Of a stretch of 64,000 nt of DNA, positions 48,506 to 56,521 are shown piece after piece; the first letter of the stretch is position 1; each line of letters begins with the position of its first letter. This DNA is from JACDBE01 sp963714055 (GTDB lineage Bacteria; Actinomycetota; Acidimicrobiia; Spongiisociales; UBA5794): assembly GCA_963714055.1 (NCBI GenBank), contig OY970227.1, positions 744,001 through 808,000 of the forward strand, written 5' to 3'. The notes below the pieces were generated by a model, which was given only the letters and a program-made list of their open reading frames with translations, was not told where the DNA came from and did not search any database. Both the position numbers and the translations under genes were made by a program.

Positions 48506-49392
48506 TCGACCGGCACCGGGCCGACCGGGATCTCGACCACCTCGCCGGTCTCAGGGTCGATGATCCCGTCGAGCGGCGACCATCCCACCACCACCTTCAC
48601 GTAGTCGAGCTCGGCCAGTTGGATCGCCGGCCTCGCCGTGGTGATGAGGGCGAACCCGGCGACCGCCTCGGCATCTTCGGCTACGACGCCGACGGGTATG
48701 CCCGGAGGAAAGCGGGTACCGTCGGTCACCAGGCGGTCGCCTTCCTGCACCGGCTTGGTGGTGCTGAACATCTTGAGCTCCAACGATCCGGAGCCGCGGC
48801 CCTCGACCCAGCCGGTCTCGTTGGTGACCAGGTTGCGCACCCCGACGCCGCTGCGGGGATCGGTGACCAGCCTGACCCGGGACGAGCCGGCGGTGACGAA
48901 GTCGATCCTCCCGACGAGGCCGTCCTCGTCGATCACCGCCTGGCCGAGGGCGATGCCGTTGTCGCTCCCCTGGTCGATCCAGCGGATCTGGTCGAACTCG
49001 CTGGGGGCCAGCGACGAGATGCGGGCGGTGACGGTGGCGACGTCCACAGGGGGGGTGAGGTCGAGGATCCGCTCCAGCTCGGCGAGCCGGGTCTGCATGC
49101 TCTGCACGTCGAGCACCTGCTGGCGCAAGGCGTCGTTCTCGGCGCGCACGGCCTCCAGCTCGTCCCGCAGCCCGGCGATGTTGGAGATGCCGTCGATGAA
49201 CCCGACCACCGGGTGGGTGACCGCGGTGGCCAGTTGCTGAACGGGGGCGAACAGCGTTTGGGCGCCCGACCGCAGCATCGCCCCCACGCCCTCGCCCTGG
49301 GCGCGCACGTCGAACGTGGCGATGAGGAACGAGAGCATCACCAACCCGATCAGCAGGACGGTGGAGCGCTCGATTCGGCGAAAGGGAAGCAT
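48502..49392 (-). CDS. mreC: Rod shape-determining protein MreC
   Basis: 296 residues: short cytoplasmic start, one helix (~11-27), a coiled coil (~66-103, AGLRDELEAVRAENDALRQQ) and two beta-barrel domains (IDQGSDNGIALGQAVIDEDGLVG, VGVVAEDAEAVAGFALI). It organises the elongasome on the outer face of the membrane. ATG 49392, 36 nt after mreB. Confidence 0.94.
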   Translation of the reverse strand: MLPFRRIERSTVLLIGLVMLSFLIATFDVRAQGEGVGAMLRSGAQTLFAPVQQLATAVTHPVVGFIDGISNIAGLRDELEAVRAENDALRQQVLDVQSMQTRLAELERILDLTPPVDVATVTARISSLAPSEFDQIRWIDQGSDNGIALGQAVIDEDGLVGRIDFVTAGSSRVRLVTDPRSGVGVRNLVTNETGWVEGRGSGSLELKMFSTTKPVQEGDRLVTDGTRFPPGIPVGVVAEDAEAVAGFALITTARPAIQLAELDYVKVVVGWSPLDGIIDPETGEVVEIPVGPVPVE

Positions 49393-49428
49393 GTCGCTCG
49401 CTCTCCTCCAACCGGCGTCAGCCGAGGA

Positions 49429-50475
49429 TCAGGCGCGGCCGCTCGAGGAGAGCACGACACCCAGCACGTCGAACTCCTCGAGGCAGGCACCCGACCCCAA
49501 CACCACCGACTGCAGCGGCCGGTCGGCGGTGATGATCGGCATCCCGGTCTCGCTGGCCAGCCGCATGTCGAGGCCACGCAGCAAAGCCCCACCGCCGGTG
49601 AGCACGATCCCACGGTCCATGATGTCGGCGGCGAGCTCGGGAGGTGTCTTGTCGAGGGTGTACTTGACGGCGTCGACGATTGCCTGGACCGGTTCCTCGA
49701 TGGCCTCCCGCACCTCTGGGCTGGAGAGGACGATCGTCTTGGGAAGCCCGCTGATCAGGTCGCGTCCCCGCACCTCGGCGGCGGGCTCGTCGGCGTACGG
49801 CCATGCCGACCCGATGGCCATCTTCACCTGTTCGGCGGTGCGCTCACCGAGCATCACGTTGTATTCCTTCTTGACCCAGGAGATCACCGACTCGTCCAGC
49901 TCGTCGCCGCCGATGCGGATGCTGCGTGACACCACGATGCCGCCCAGCGAGATGACCGCCACCTCGGTGGTGCCACCGCCCATGTCCACCACCATCGATC
50001 CGGCGGGCTCGTGCACCGGCAGCCCCACGCCGATGGCGGCGGCCATCGGCTCCTCGATCGTGTAGGCGCGGCGGGCCCCGGCGTGGTACGCAGCCTCCTC
50101 GACGGCGCGACGCTCGACCGCGGTGATTCCCGATGGCACGCAGATGACGATGCGGGGCCGGGCCGACAGGCGTCGGTTGTGCACCTTGTCGATGAAGTAG
50201 CGGAGCATCTTCTCGGTGATGTCGAAGTCGGCGATGACCCCGTTGCGCAGCGGCCGGATGGCCTGGATGTAGGACGGCGTCCGGCCGATCATCCGCTTGG
50301 CCTCCATGCCCACCTCGAGCGGCCGGTTGTCGCGGGTGTTGATGGCCACCACAGACGGCTCGTTGAGCACGATCCCGAGACCACGCACGAACACGAGGGT
50401 GTTGGCCGTGCCGAGGTCGATGGCCATGTCGCGGCCGGCCATTGAGAAGAATGAGTTGAACATGGAGTTCGCCAT
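49429..50475 (-). CDS. mreB: Rod shape-determining protein MreB
   Basis: Bacterial actin that guides the elongation machinery. It has 348 residues with MAIDLGTANTLVF (phosphate 1), VVDMGGGTTEVAVISLGG (phosphate 2) and GIVLTGGGALLRGLD (adenosine). An extra N-terminal MANSMFNSFFSMAG may form a membrane-binding amphipathic helix. ATG 50475; TAGACT ends 9 nt upstream. First gene of the mreBCD-mrdA-rodA unit. Its presence indicates lateral wall growth and a rod-like cell. Confidence 0.97.
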   Translation of the reverse strand: MANSMFNSFFSMAGRDMAIDLGTANTLVFVRGLGIVLNEPSVVAINTRDNRPLEVGMEAKRMIGRTPSYIQAIRPLRNGVIADFDITEKMLRYFIDKVHNRRLSARPRIVICVPSGITAVERRAVEEAAYHAGARRAYTIEEPMAAAIGVGLPVHEPAGSMVVDMGGGTTEVAVISLGGIVVSRSIRIGGDELDESVISWVKKEYNVMLGERTAEQVKMAIGSAWPYADEPAAEVRGRDLISGLPKTIVLSSPEVREAIEEPVQAIVDAVKYTLDKTPPELAADIMDRGIVLTGGGALLRGLDMRLASETGMPIITADRPLQSVVLGSGACLEEFDVLGVVLSSSGRA

Positions 50476-50633
50476 CGGATCGGGAGTCTAGATACGAACG
50501 GCCGGCTGGCGTCTGGCCGGCTCCGCTCCGCCCTGAACCGGCCGTTCACGACGTTCAACCGTCCCTTCAGGGAAGCGAAGCCCCGGTTGAGGCCGGATCG
50601 AGCATGTCGTCACCGGCGGCGACGGAAACGGGT

Positions 50634-51038
50634 TCACGGGAAGAAGATGGCGAGCTCGCGGGCGGCGGCCTCGGGCGAGTCGGAGCCGTGGACGAGGTTC
50701 TCGGTGACGACGATCCCGAAGTCGCCCCTGATGGTGCCTGGCGGCGCCTCGCTCGGGTTGGTCGGCCCCATCAGGTTGCGCCCCACGGTCACCGCCGACT
50801 CGCCCGACCAGGCCATGGCGACGACAGGACCGCTGATGATGAACGAGAGCAGCTCGGGGAAGAAGCCCTTCTCGACATGCTCGGCGTAGTGGCGACGGGC
50901 CAGCTCCTCGTCGAAGGTCAACATGCGCACGTCCTCGAGGGTCAGCCCCTTGCGCTCGAACCGGGAGACGATCTCACCGACCAACCCACGGGCCACCCCG
51001 TCGGGCTTGACCATCACGAAGGTCCGCTCGATCGCCAT
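50634..51038 (-). CDS. ndk: Nucleoside-diphosphate kinase
   Basis: Equilibrates NTP and NDP pools. It has 134 residues with ERTFVMVKPDGVARGLVG, RNLMGPTNPSEAPPGTIRGDFG and the phospho-histidine in NLVHGSDSPE. ATG 51038. The 158-nt gap to mreB holds mreB promoter sequence and GCCGGC-rich inverted repeats. folC lies upstream across the repeat-bearing gap. Confidence 0.97.
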   Translation of the reverse strand: MAIERTFVMVKPDGVARGLVGEIVSRFERKGLTLEDVRMLTFDEELARRHYAEHVEKGFFPELLSFIISGPVVAMAWSGESAVTVGRNLMGPTNPSEAPPGTIRGDFGIVVTENLVHGSDSPEAAARELAIFFP

Positions 51039-51208
51039 TCGTCACCTCGAACTGGTCGCGGGAGGATGCAGCGGGGCACCGTGGCCGGCTGCGTGGAACC
51101 CCGGAATCCTACTGCCGTGGTGGCGGTAGCCGATTACCCGGCCCCGAGTAGACACTCCCAACAAGCTGAGCTCGCCTTCGCGTTCTCCTGCGTTCAACGA
51201 CGGCCGGC

Positions 51209-51284
51209 ACCCCTCCCCGTCAGCCTTGCTGGCCTTCGGCCGGTGCTGCTGGCACGCCTCCCCTACTAGGGGAGGGGAAAGGAG
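51209..51284. repeat. Dispersed intergenic repeat, copy B
   Basis: Related to 22426-22499: begins ACCCCTCCCCGTC, contains GGCCTTCGGCC and ends CCTCCCCTACTAGGGGAGG, a near-perfect 8-9 bp hairpin. It overlaps the last codons and stop of folC, which supply the SFPLP end of that protein. Likely a hairpin terminator or REP-like element for folC. Confidence 0.6.
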
Positions 51285-52606
51285 ACATCGGAGAGCACCG
51301 TCCTCGCCTCTCCGACGACATAGAGGGAGCCGGCCACCACGACCTGGTCGGCGGGCCCGGATGCCGCCAGGGCGAGTGCAACCGCCGAAGCGACCGGGAC
51401 CGCGGTGGTGACCGGGATGTCGGGGCCGAACACGCTGCCGGCGGCGGCGGCGACCTGGTCGGCCGGCACCGCGCTCCCGTCGGCGGCCGCCGTCGCCACG
51501 ACCTCGTCGGCCAGCTCGGCGAGTGGTGCCAGCAGGGATTCCGGGTCCCTTCCCCCACCGAACCCGACGACCAGGACCCGGCGCGCCTCGGGGAACTCGT
51601 CGACCAGGGCCGATGCCAGGCCCTCGAGCCCCTGGGCGTTGTGGGCGCCGTCGATGATCACCAACGGGCTGCGGCGCACCACCTCGATCCTGCCCGGCGA
51701 CGTGGCCTCGGCGATGGCGCCGAGCACGGCGTCGTGGTCGAGGGCCCTGCCGAAGAACGCCTCGACGGCGGCGACCGCGGTGGCGAGGTTGTCGACCTGA
51801 TGTCTCCCGTGGAACGGCAGGAAGATGCCCTCGTAGCGGTCGTAGACGCCCTCGATGTCGACCACCCAGCCACCCACCGCCTGATCGGCGTCGGACACTG
51901 CGAAGTGATCGCCCGAGCGGAGCCACGTCGAGCCGGTGGCGGCGACCTGGGCGGTTACCGGGCCCTCGGCTCCTGCGGGCAGCGGACCGGTGACCAGCCG
52001 CCCCTCGTCCTTGAGGATGGCTGCCTTCTCGGCGGCGATCTCGGCGACGGTCTCGCCGAGCAGCCCGGTGTGATCGAGGGAGATCCCGGTGATCACCGAG
52101 ACATCGGCGTCCACCACGTTGGTGGCGTCCCACCGCCCTCCCAGCCCCACCTCGACAACTCCGACGTCGACAACGTTGGCGACGAACACGGCGAAGGCGA
52201 TGGCGGCGGTGAGCTCGAAGTAGGTGGGGCCGTCTCCGGGCTCGGTCGCTCCTGCCCGGGCCTCGAAGGCCTCGACGAAGGGCACCACGTCGGCGACGGC
52301 GGCGACGAACTGACCCTCGTCGAGGGGCATCCCGCGCACCGCGAACCGTTCCTCGATTCGCTCCAGATGGGGCGAGACGAACCATCCGGCGTTGAGCCCG
52401 TGGTGGCCGAGGAGCTGCGAGATGAGACGCACCACCGTCGTCTTGCCGTTGGTCCCGGCGACGTGGATGACGGGGAGTTGGCGGTGCGGGTCGCCCATCA
52501 GCTCGAGCAGCCCGGCGATGCGATCGAGCCCCGGTCGCAACCCGCGGTCGATCCGGCGGTCGAGGAATTCGACGGCCTCTGCCCTGGTCGACACCGGCCC
52601 GATCAT
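51266..52606 (-). CDS. folC: Bifunctional folylpolyglutamate synthase/dihydrofolate synthase
   Basis: Adds glutamate to dihydropteroate/folates. It has 446 residues of the Mur ligase-like fold: VIHVAGTNGKTTVVRLISQL (P-loop), GWFVSPHLERIEERF, VEVGLGGRWDATNVVD, ITGISLDHTGLLG and VIIDGAHNAQGLEGLA. ATG 52606, 30 nt after valS. The 3' end is overlapped by an intergenic repeat. Confidence 0.95.
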   Translation of the reverse strand: MIGPVSTRAEAVEFLDRRIDRGLRPGLDRIAGLLELMGDPHRQLPVIHVAGTNGKTTVVRLISQLLGHHGLNAGWFVSPHLERIEERFAVRGMPLDEGQFVAAVADVVPFVEAFEARAGATEPGDGPTYFELTAAIAFAVFVANVVDVGVVEVGLGGRWDATNVVDADVSVITGISLDHTGLLGETVAEIAAEKAAILKDEGRLVTGPLPAGAEGPVTAQVAATGSTWLRSGDHFAVSDADQAVGGWVVDIEGVYDRYEGIFLPFHGRHQVDNLATAVAAVEAFFGRALDHDAVLGAIAEATSPGRIEVVRRSPLVIIDGAHNAQGLEGLASALVDEFPEARRVLVVGFGGGRDPESLLAPLAELADEVVATAAADGSAVPADQVAAAAGSVFGPDIPVTTAVPVASAVALALAASGPADQVVVAGSLYVVGEARTVLSDVSFPLP

Positions 52607-52636
52607 CAGGCCACACCGATCATGGCGCCGGCCCGA

Positions 52637-55240
52637 TCATGGGGCCGGCCCGATCTCGGCCAGATGGCGACGGAGGCGCTCCAGGATGGCGACGAACTCG
52701 TCACGCTTGGCCTGCTCCTTGTCCACCACCGCCGCCGGGGCCCGATCGCGGAACCGGGGGTTGGCCAGGGTCCGCTCCGAGACCTCCAGCAACGCCTCGT
52801 GCTCGGCGATCGCCTTCTCCAGCCGGGACCGCTCGACCTCGACCTCGACCAGGCCCTCCATCGGGACCTGGACGGAGACACCACCGGCGGTGAGCATGAC
52901 CGCCCCCGAGGCTTCGGGGTCGACCGGGCCGGCGACCGTGACCCTCCCCAGCGAGGCGAGCTGGTGTCGCCACCATGGCCGATCGATCCCTGCCGGGACG
53001 TGGAGCCGCACATCGAGCCGGCGACCGCCCAGCGAGTGCTCGGCGCGGAACCTCCTCATCTCGGTGACGATGTCGAACAGCTCGGTCGTGCCCTCGGGTG
53101 CGTCGACCCCGGGCGGTGACGGCCACCGTGCCGCCGCCAGCAGCGAGCCGTCACCCAGCTCCGACCACAGTTCCTCGGTGACGAAGGGGATGACGGGGTG
53201 GAGCAACGCCAGCACGTCGCGGAGCACGACCCCGAGCGTGGTCCTCGTCGCGGTGGCGACATCGGGCTCCCCGGCGAGCAGCGGCTTGGCCATCTCCAGG
53301 TACCAGTCGAACACCTCCGACCAGGCGAAGTTGAGCAGCGTGGCCACCGCATCGGAGAAGCGGTAGGCGTCGAGATGCCGGTCGTAGGCGGTGGACACCT
53401 CGGCGAGACGGGAAAGGACCCAAGAGCCCTCCGGTCCGGGATCCTCCGGGTAGCCGCCGTCGACCGGCACCCCCTTCACGCCGGCGTGCTCGACGGCGAA
53501 GCGAACCGCGTTCCACAGCTTGTTGCCGAAGCGGCGGGCGGCGTCGATCCACTCCTCGTTGATCGGGACATCGTGGCCGGGGGCCGCCGACTGGACCAGG
53601 GCGAGCCGGACGGCGTCCGCTCCGTAGCGGTCGGCCAGGTCGAGCGGGTCGAGGGCGTTGCCGGCGCTCTTCGACATCTTCTTCCCGTCGGCGGCCCTCA
53701 CCAGCCCGTGGATGACGATGTCGGTGAACGGCCTCTCGCCCATGAACCGCATGCCGGTCATCAACATGCGTGACACCCAGAACGTGATGATGTCGAACCC
53801 GGTGACCAGCACATTGGTCGGGTAGAAGCGGTCCAGATCGGCAGTCGCCTCGGGCCAGCCCAGGGTGGAGAAGGGCCACAGCGCCGACGAGAACCAGGTG
53901 TCGAGCACGTCCTCATCGGCACGCACCGTGCCCCCGCAACGGGAGCAGGCGGTGACGTCGGTGCGGGACACGATCGTCTCGTCACAGGCGTCGCAGTACC
54001 ACGCAGGGATGCGGTGGCCCCACCACAACTGGCGGCTGATGCACCAGTCGCGCAGGTTCTCCATCCACGGGACGTACACGTTGCGCCAGCGGTCGGGGAT
54101 GAACCTGGCCTCCCCCGCGGTGACCACGTCGACGGCGGGACCCACCAGCGGGGCGACCTCCACGAACCACTGCAGCGAAAGCAGCGGCTCCACGACGGTG
54201 GTGCAGCGCGAGCAGCGTCCCACGGCATGCTGATGGGGCTCGGTGGCGACCAGGGCCCCCTCGTCCTCGAGGGCGCGCTTCACCGCCTGGCGAGCCTCCA
54301 TCCGGTCCATGCCGGCGAAGCGACCTCCGGCGTCGGTGATCTCGCCCGAGACGTCGATGACCACCACCGGTTCCAGCCCGTGCCTGGCGGCGATCTCGAA
54401 GTCGACCGAGTCATGGGCCGGAGTCACCTTCACCGCCCCTGTCCCGAAGTCGGGGTCGACGGCGGCGTCGGCCACGATCGGGATCTGCCTTCCCATCAGC
54501 GGGAGGCGGACGGTGCCGCCCACCAGGGCGCGGTACCGGTCGTCTTCGGGGTGCACCGCCACGCCGGTGTCGCCCAGCATGGTCTCGGCTCGGGTGGTGA
54601 CCACCACGATGCCCTCCCCTGCCCCTTCGGCAGGTGGGTAGCGGATCGACACCAGTTCGCCGGCGGTCTCCTCGTGGTGGACCTCGACGTCGGAGAGGGC
54701 GGTGCGGCAGCGCGGGCACCAGTTGATGATCCGCCGCCCGCGATAGATCACCCCCGCCTCGTACAGGCTGACGAAGACCTCCCGCACCGCCTTGCTCAGA
54801 CCCTCATCGAGGGTGAACCGCTCCCTGGTCCAGTCGGTGGAGAACCCGAGGCGGCGGATCTGGCCGGTGATGCGGTTGCCCGAGGCCGCCTTCCACGCCC
54901 ACACCCGCTCGACGAACCGCTCCCGACCCAGGTCGTGCCGGGTGAGACCCTCGGCGGCGAGCTCTCGCTCCACCACGTTCTGGGTGGCGATCCCGGCGTG
55001 GTCGGTCCCCGGCAGCCACAGCACGGCGTGTCCCTGCATCCGCTTGCGCCGGACGATCACGTCCTGCAGCGACATGTTCAGGGCATGGCCCATGTGGAGG
55101 ATCCCGGTCACGTTGGGCGGCGGGATGACGATCGAGAACGGCTCCCCGTCCGGGTTGACCTCGGGCCTGAAGACGCCGGCGTCTTCCCACACCGGGTACC
55201 AGCGCGCCTCGACCTGCTCGGGCTGGTAGGTGGGCTCCAT
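52637..55240 (-). CDS. valS: Valyl-tRNA synthetase
   Basis: Class I synthetase of 867 residues: HIGH motif as GILHMGHALNMS, CP1 editing domain, KMSKS loop as KKMSKSAGNALD, an anticodon-binding domain and a C-terminal coiled coil (VEVERSRLEKAIAEHEALLE). ATG 55240 is chosen because it begins the family sequence EPTYQPEQVEARWYPVW; an upstream in-frame start adds eight residues. TAGGTT at 55251-55256 is a likely -10 box. Head of the valS-folC pair. Confidence 0.96.
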   Translation of the reverse strand: MEPTYQPEQVEARWYPVWEDAGVFRPEVNPDGEPFSIVIPPPNVTGILHMGHALNMSLQDVIVRRKRMQGHAVLWLPGTDHAGIATQNVVERELAAEGLTRHDLGRERFVERVWAWKAASGNRITGQIRRLGFSTDWTRERFTLDEGLSKAVREVFVSLYEAGVIYRGRRIINWCPRCRTALSDVEVHHEETAGELVSIRYPPAEGAGEGIVVVTTRAETMLGDTGVAVHPEDDRYRALVGGTVRLPLMGRQIPIVADAAVDPDFGTGAVKVTPAHDSVDFEIAARHGLEPVVVIDVSGEITDAGGRFAGMDRMEARQAVKRALEDEGALVATEPHQHAVGRCSRCTTVVEPLLSLQWFVEVAPLVGPAVDVVTAGEARFIPDRWRNVYVPWMENLRDWCISRQLWWGHRIPAWYCDACDETIVSRTDVTACSRCGGTVRADEDVLDTWFSSALWPFSTLGWPEATADLDRFYPTNVLVTGFDIITFWVSRMLMTGMRFMGERPFTDIVIHGLVRAADGKKMSKSAGNALDPLDLADRYGADAVRLALVQSAAPGHDVPINEEWIDAARRFGNKLWNAVRFAVEHAGVKGVPVDGGYPEDPGPEGSWVLSRLAEVSTAYDRHLDAYRFSDAVATLLNFAWSEVFDWYLEMAKPLLAGEPDVATATRTTLGVVLRDVLALLHPVIPFVTEELWSELGDGSLLAAARWPSPPGVDAPEGTTELFDIVTEMRRFRAEHSLGGRRLDVRLHVPAGIDRPWWRHQLASLGRVTVAGPVDPEASGAVMLTAGGVSVQVPMEGLVEVEVERSRLEKAIAEHEALLEVSERTLANPRFRDRAPAAVVDKEQAKRDEFVAILERLRRHLAEIGPAP

Positions 55241-55305
55241 CAGGGGCGCAAACCTACTACCCACCCGGATCGAGCCGAATGGAGGGGGCTACCCTCAGCG
55301 CCGCC
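55241..55305. promoter_or_regulatory. Divergent promoters of valS (-) and the amidohydrolase gene (+)
   Basis: TAGGTT (55251-55256, minus) ends 10 nt before the valS ATG, and TACCCT (55290-55295, plus) ends 10 nt before the amidohydrolase ATG. Both imply very short leaders. No T-box or other leader is present in this 65-nt gap. Confidence 0.45.
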
Positions 55306-56511
55306 ATGACGATCCGGATCGATGCCGACCTGCTGATCCCCGGCCGGGGCGAGCCCGTCGAGAACGGCTCGGTGGTCCTCGACGGGCCCACCATCACGTA
55401 TACCGGGTCGACCGCATCCGCCCCGTCCGCCGACGGGGACCCGGTGGAGGTGCCGGTGGTGCTTCCCGGGCTCTGGGAGACCCACGCCCACTTCCTCGGC
55501 ACGCAGACCGCCGACCTGGCCGAGGCGGTGCGGGTGCCGATCGCCAGGCTGGCGGCGCTCGCCGCCCGGGACGCCGAGGCCACCCTGCTCGGCGGCGTCA
55601 CCAGCGTGCGCGAGGTCGGAGGTTTCGGCGTCGACCTGGCGCCGGCGATCGACGGCGGCCAGCTCCCCGGGCCGACCATCTACGGTGCGGGCGCCGTGCT
55701 GTCCACCACCGGGGGCCACGGCGACGGCCATTCCCTGCCGGTCGACCTCGTCGTCGGTGACGAGCGCTGGATCGGCCAGCTGTGTGACGGCGTCCCGGAG
55801 TGCCTGCGGGCGGTGCGCATGCAGCTCCGCCGCGGGGCCAAGGTCATCAAGATCTGTGCGTCCGGCGGTGTGATGAGCGAGATCGACGACCCGATCCACC
55901 AGCAGTTCTCCGACGAGGAGATCGCCGCCATCGTCGCCGAGGCGGACCGAGCGGACCGGGTGGTGGCCGCCCACTGCCACGGCAAGCCGGGGATCATGGC
56001 GGCGCTGCGCAACGGGGTGCGCACCATCGAGCACGGCACCTACCTCGACGAGGAGGCCGCCGACCTGATGGTCGAGACGGGGGCGGTGCTGGTCGCCACC
56101 CGGTTCGTGGTCGAGCATCTCCAGGTGGTGGCCGACACCTTGCCGGCCTACGCCCGCGACAAGGCCATGGCGATCGCCGACCGGCACGCCGAGGCGATGA
56201 AGATCGCGGTGGCCGCCGGGGTGACCATCGCCATGGGGACCGACATCTTCCTGCCCGGCAGCTACGGCAGGAACAGCGCCGAGGTCCGCCACCTGGTCGA
56301 CGCCGGGATGACGTCGCTGCAGGCGATCGAGGCCGCCACCGCCACCGGGCCCCTCACCGTCGGCCCGCAGGCGCCGAAGTCGGGCCGTCTCGAGGCGGGG
56401 TACGACAGCGACGTCATCGCCGTCGACACCGATCCGCTCGCCGATCTCGCCGTGTGGGGCGAGCCCGACCGGGTGACCCACGTCTGGAAGGCGGGCGTCC
56501 GGGTCAAGTAA
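55306..56511 (+). CDS. Amidohydrolase family protein (imidazolonepropionase/Xaa-Pro dipeptidase-like)
   Basis: 401 residues of the metal-dependent amidohydrolase superfamily: the first metal-site motif LWETHAHFLGTQT (HxH, ~56-58), Lys in GAKVIKICASGGVMSE, His in VVAAHCHGKPG, HGTYLDEEAADLM and the catalytic Asp in AMGTDIFLPG. These match the prolidase/imidazolonepropionase-like branch; the substrate is unknown. ATG 55306 is used; ATG 55279 is upstream of the -10 box. plsB follows by 10 nt, but no metabolic link is evident. Confidence 0.87.
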   Translation: MTIRIDADLLIPGRGEPVENGSVVLDGPTITYTGSTASAPSADGDPVEVPVVLPGLWETHAHFLGTQTADLAEAVRVPIARLAALAARDAEATLLGGVTSVREVGGFGVDLAPAIDGGQLPGPTIYGAGAVLSTTGGHGDGHSLPVDLVVGDERWIGQLCDGVPECLRAVRMQLRRGAKVIKICASGGVMSEIDDPIHQQFSDEEIAAIVAEADRADRVVAAHCHGKPGIMAALRNGVRTIEHGTYLDEEAADLMVETGAVLVATRFVVEHLQVVADTLPAYARDKAMAIADRHAEAMKIAVAAGVTIAMGTDIFLPGSYGRNSAEVRHLVDAGMTSLQAIEAATATGPLTVGPQAPKSGRLEAGYDSDVIAVDTDPLADLAVWGEPDRVTHVWKAGVRVK

Positions 56512-56521
56512 CGTCGGCGCC

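Noticed and set aside
50476..50633. GCCGGC-rich inverted repeats between ndk and mreB as a separate element
   Set aside because: The pairing is short and imperfect in a generally GC-rich gap. It may aid termination after ndk, but support is too weak for a feature.
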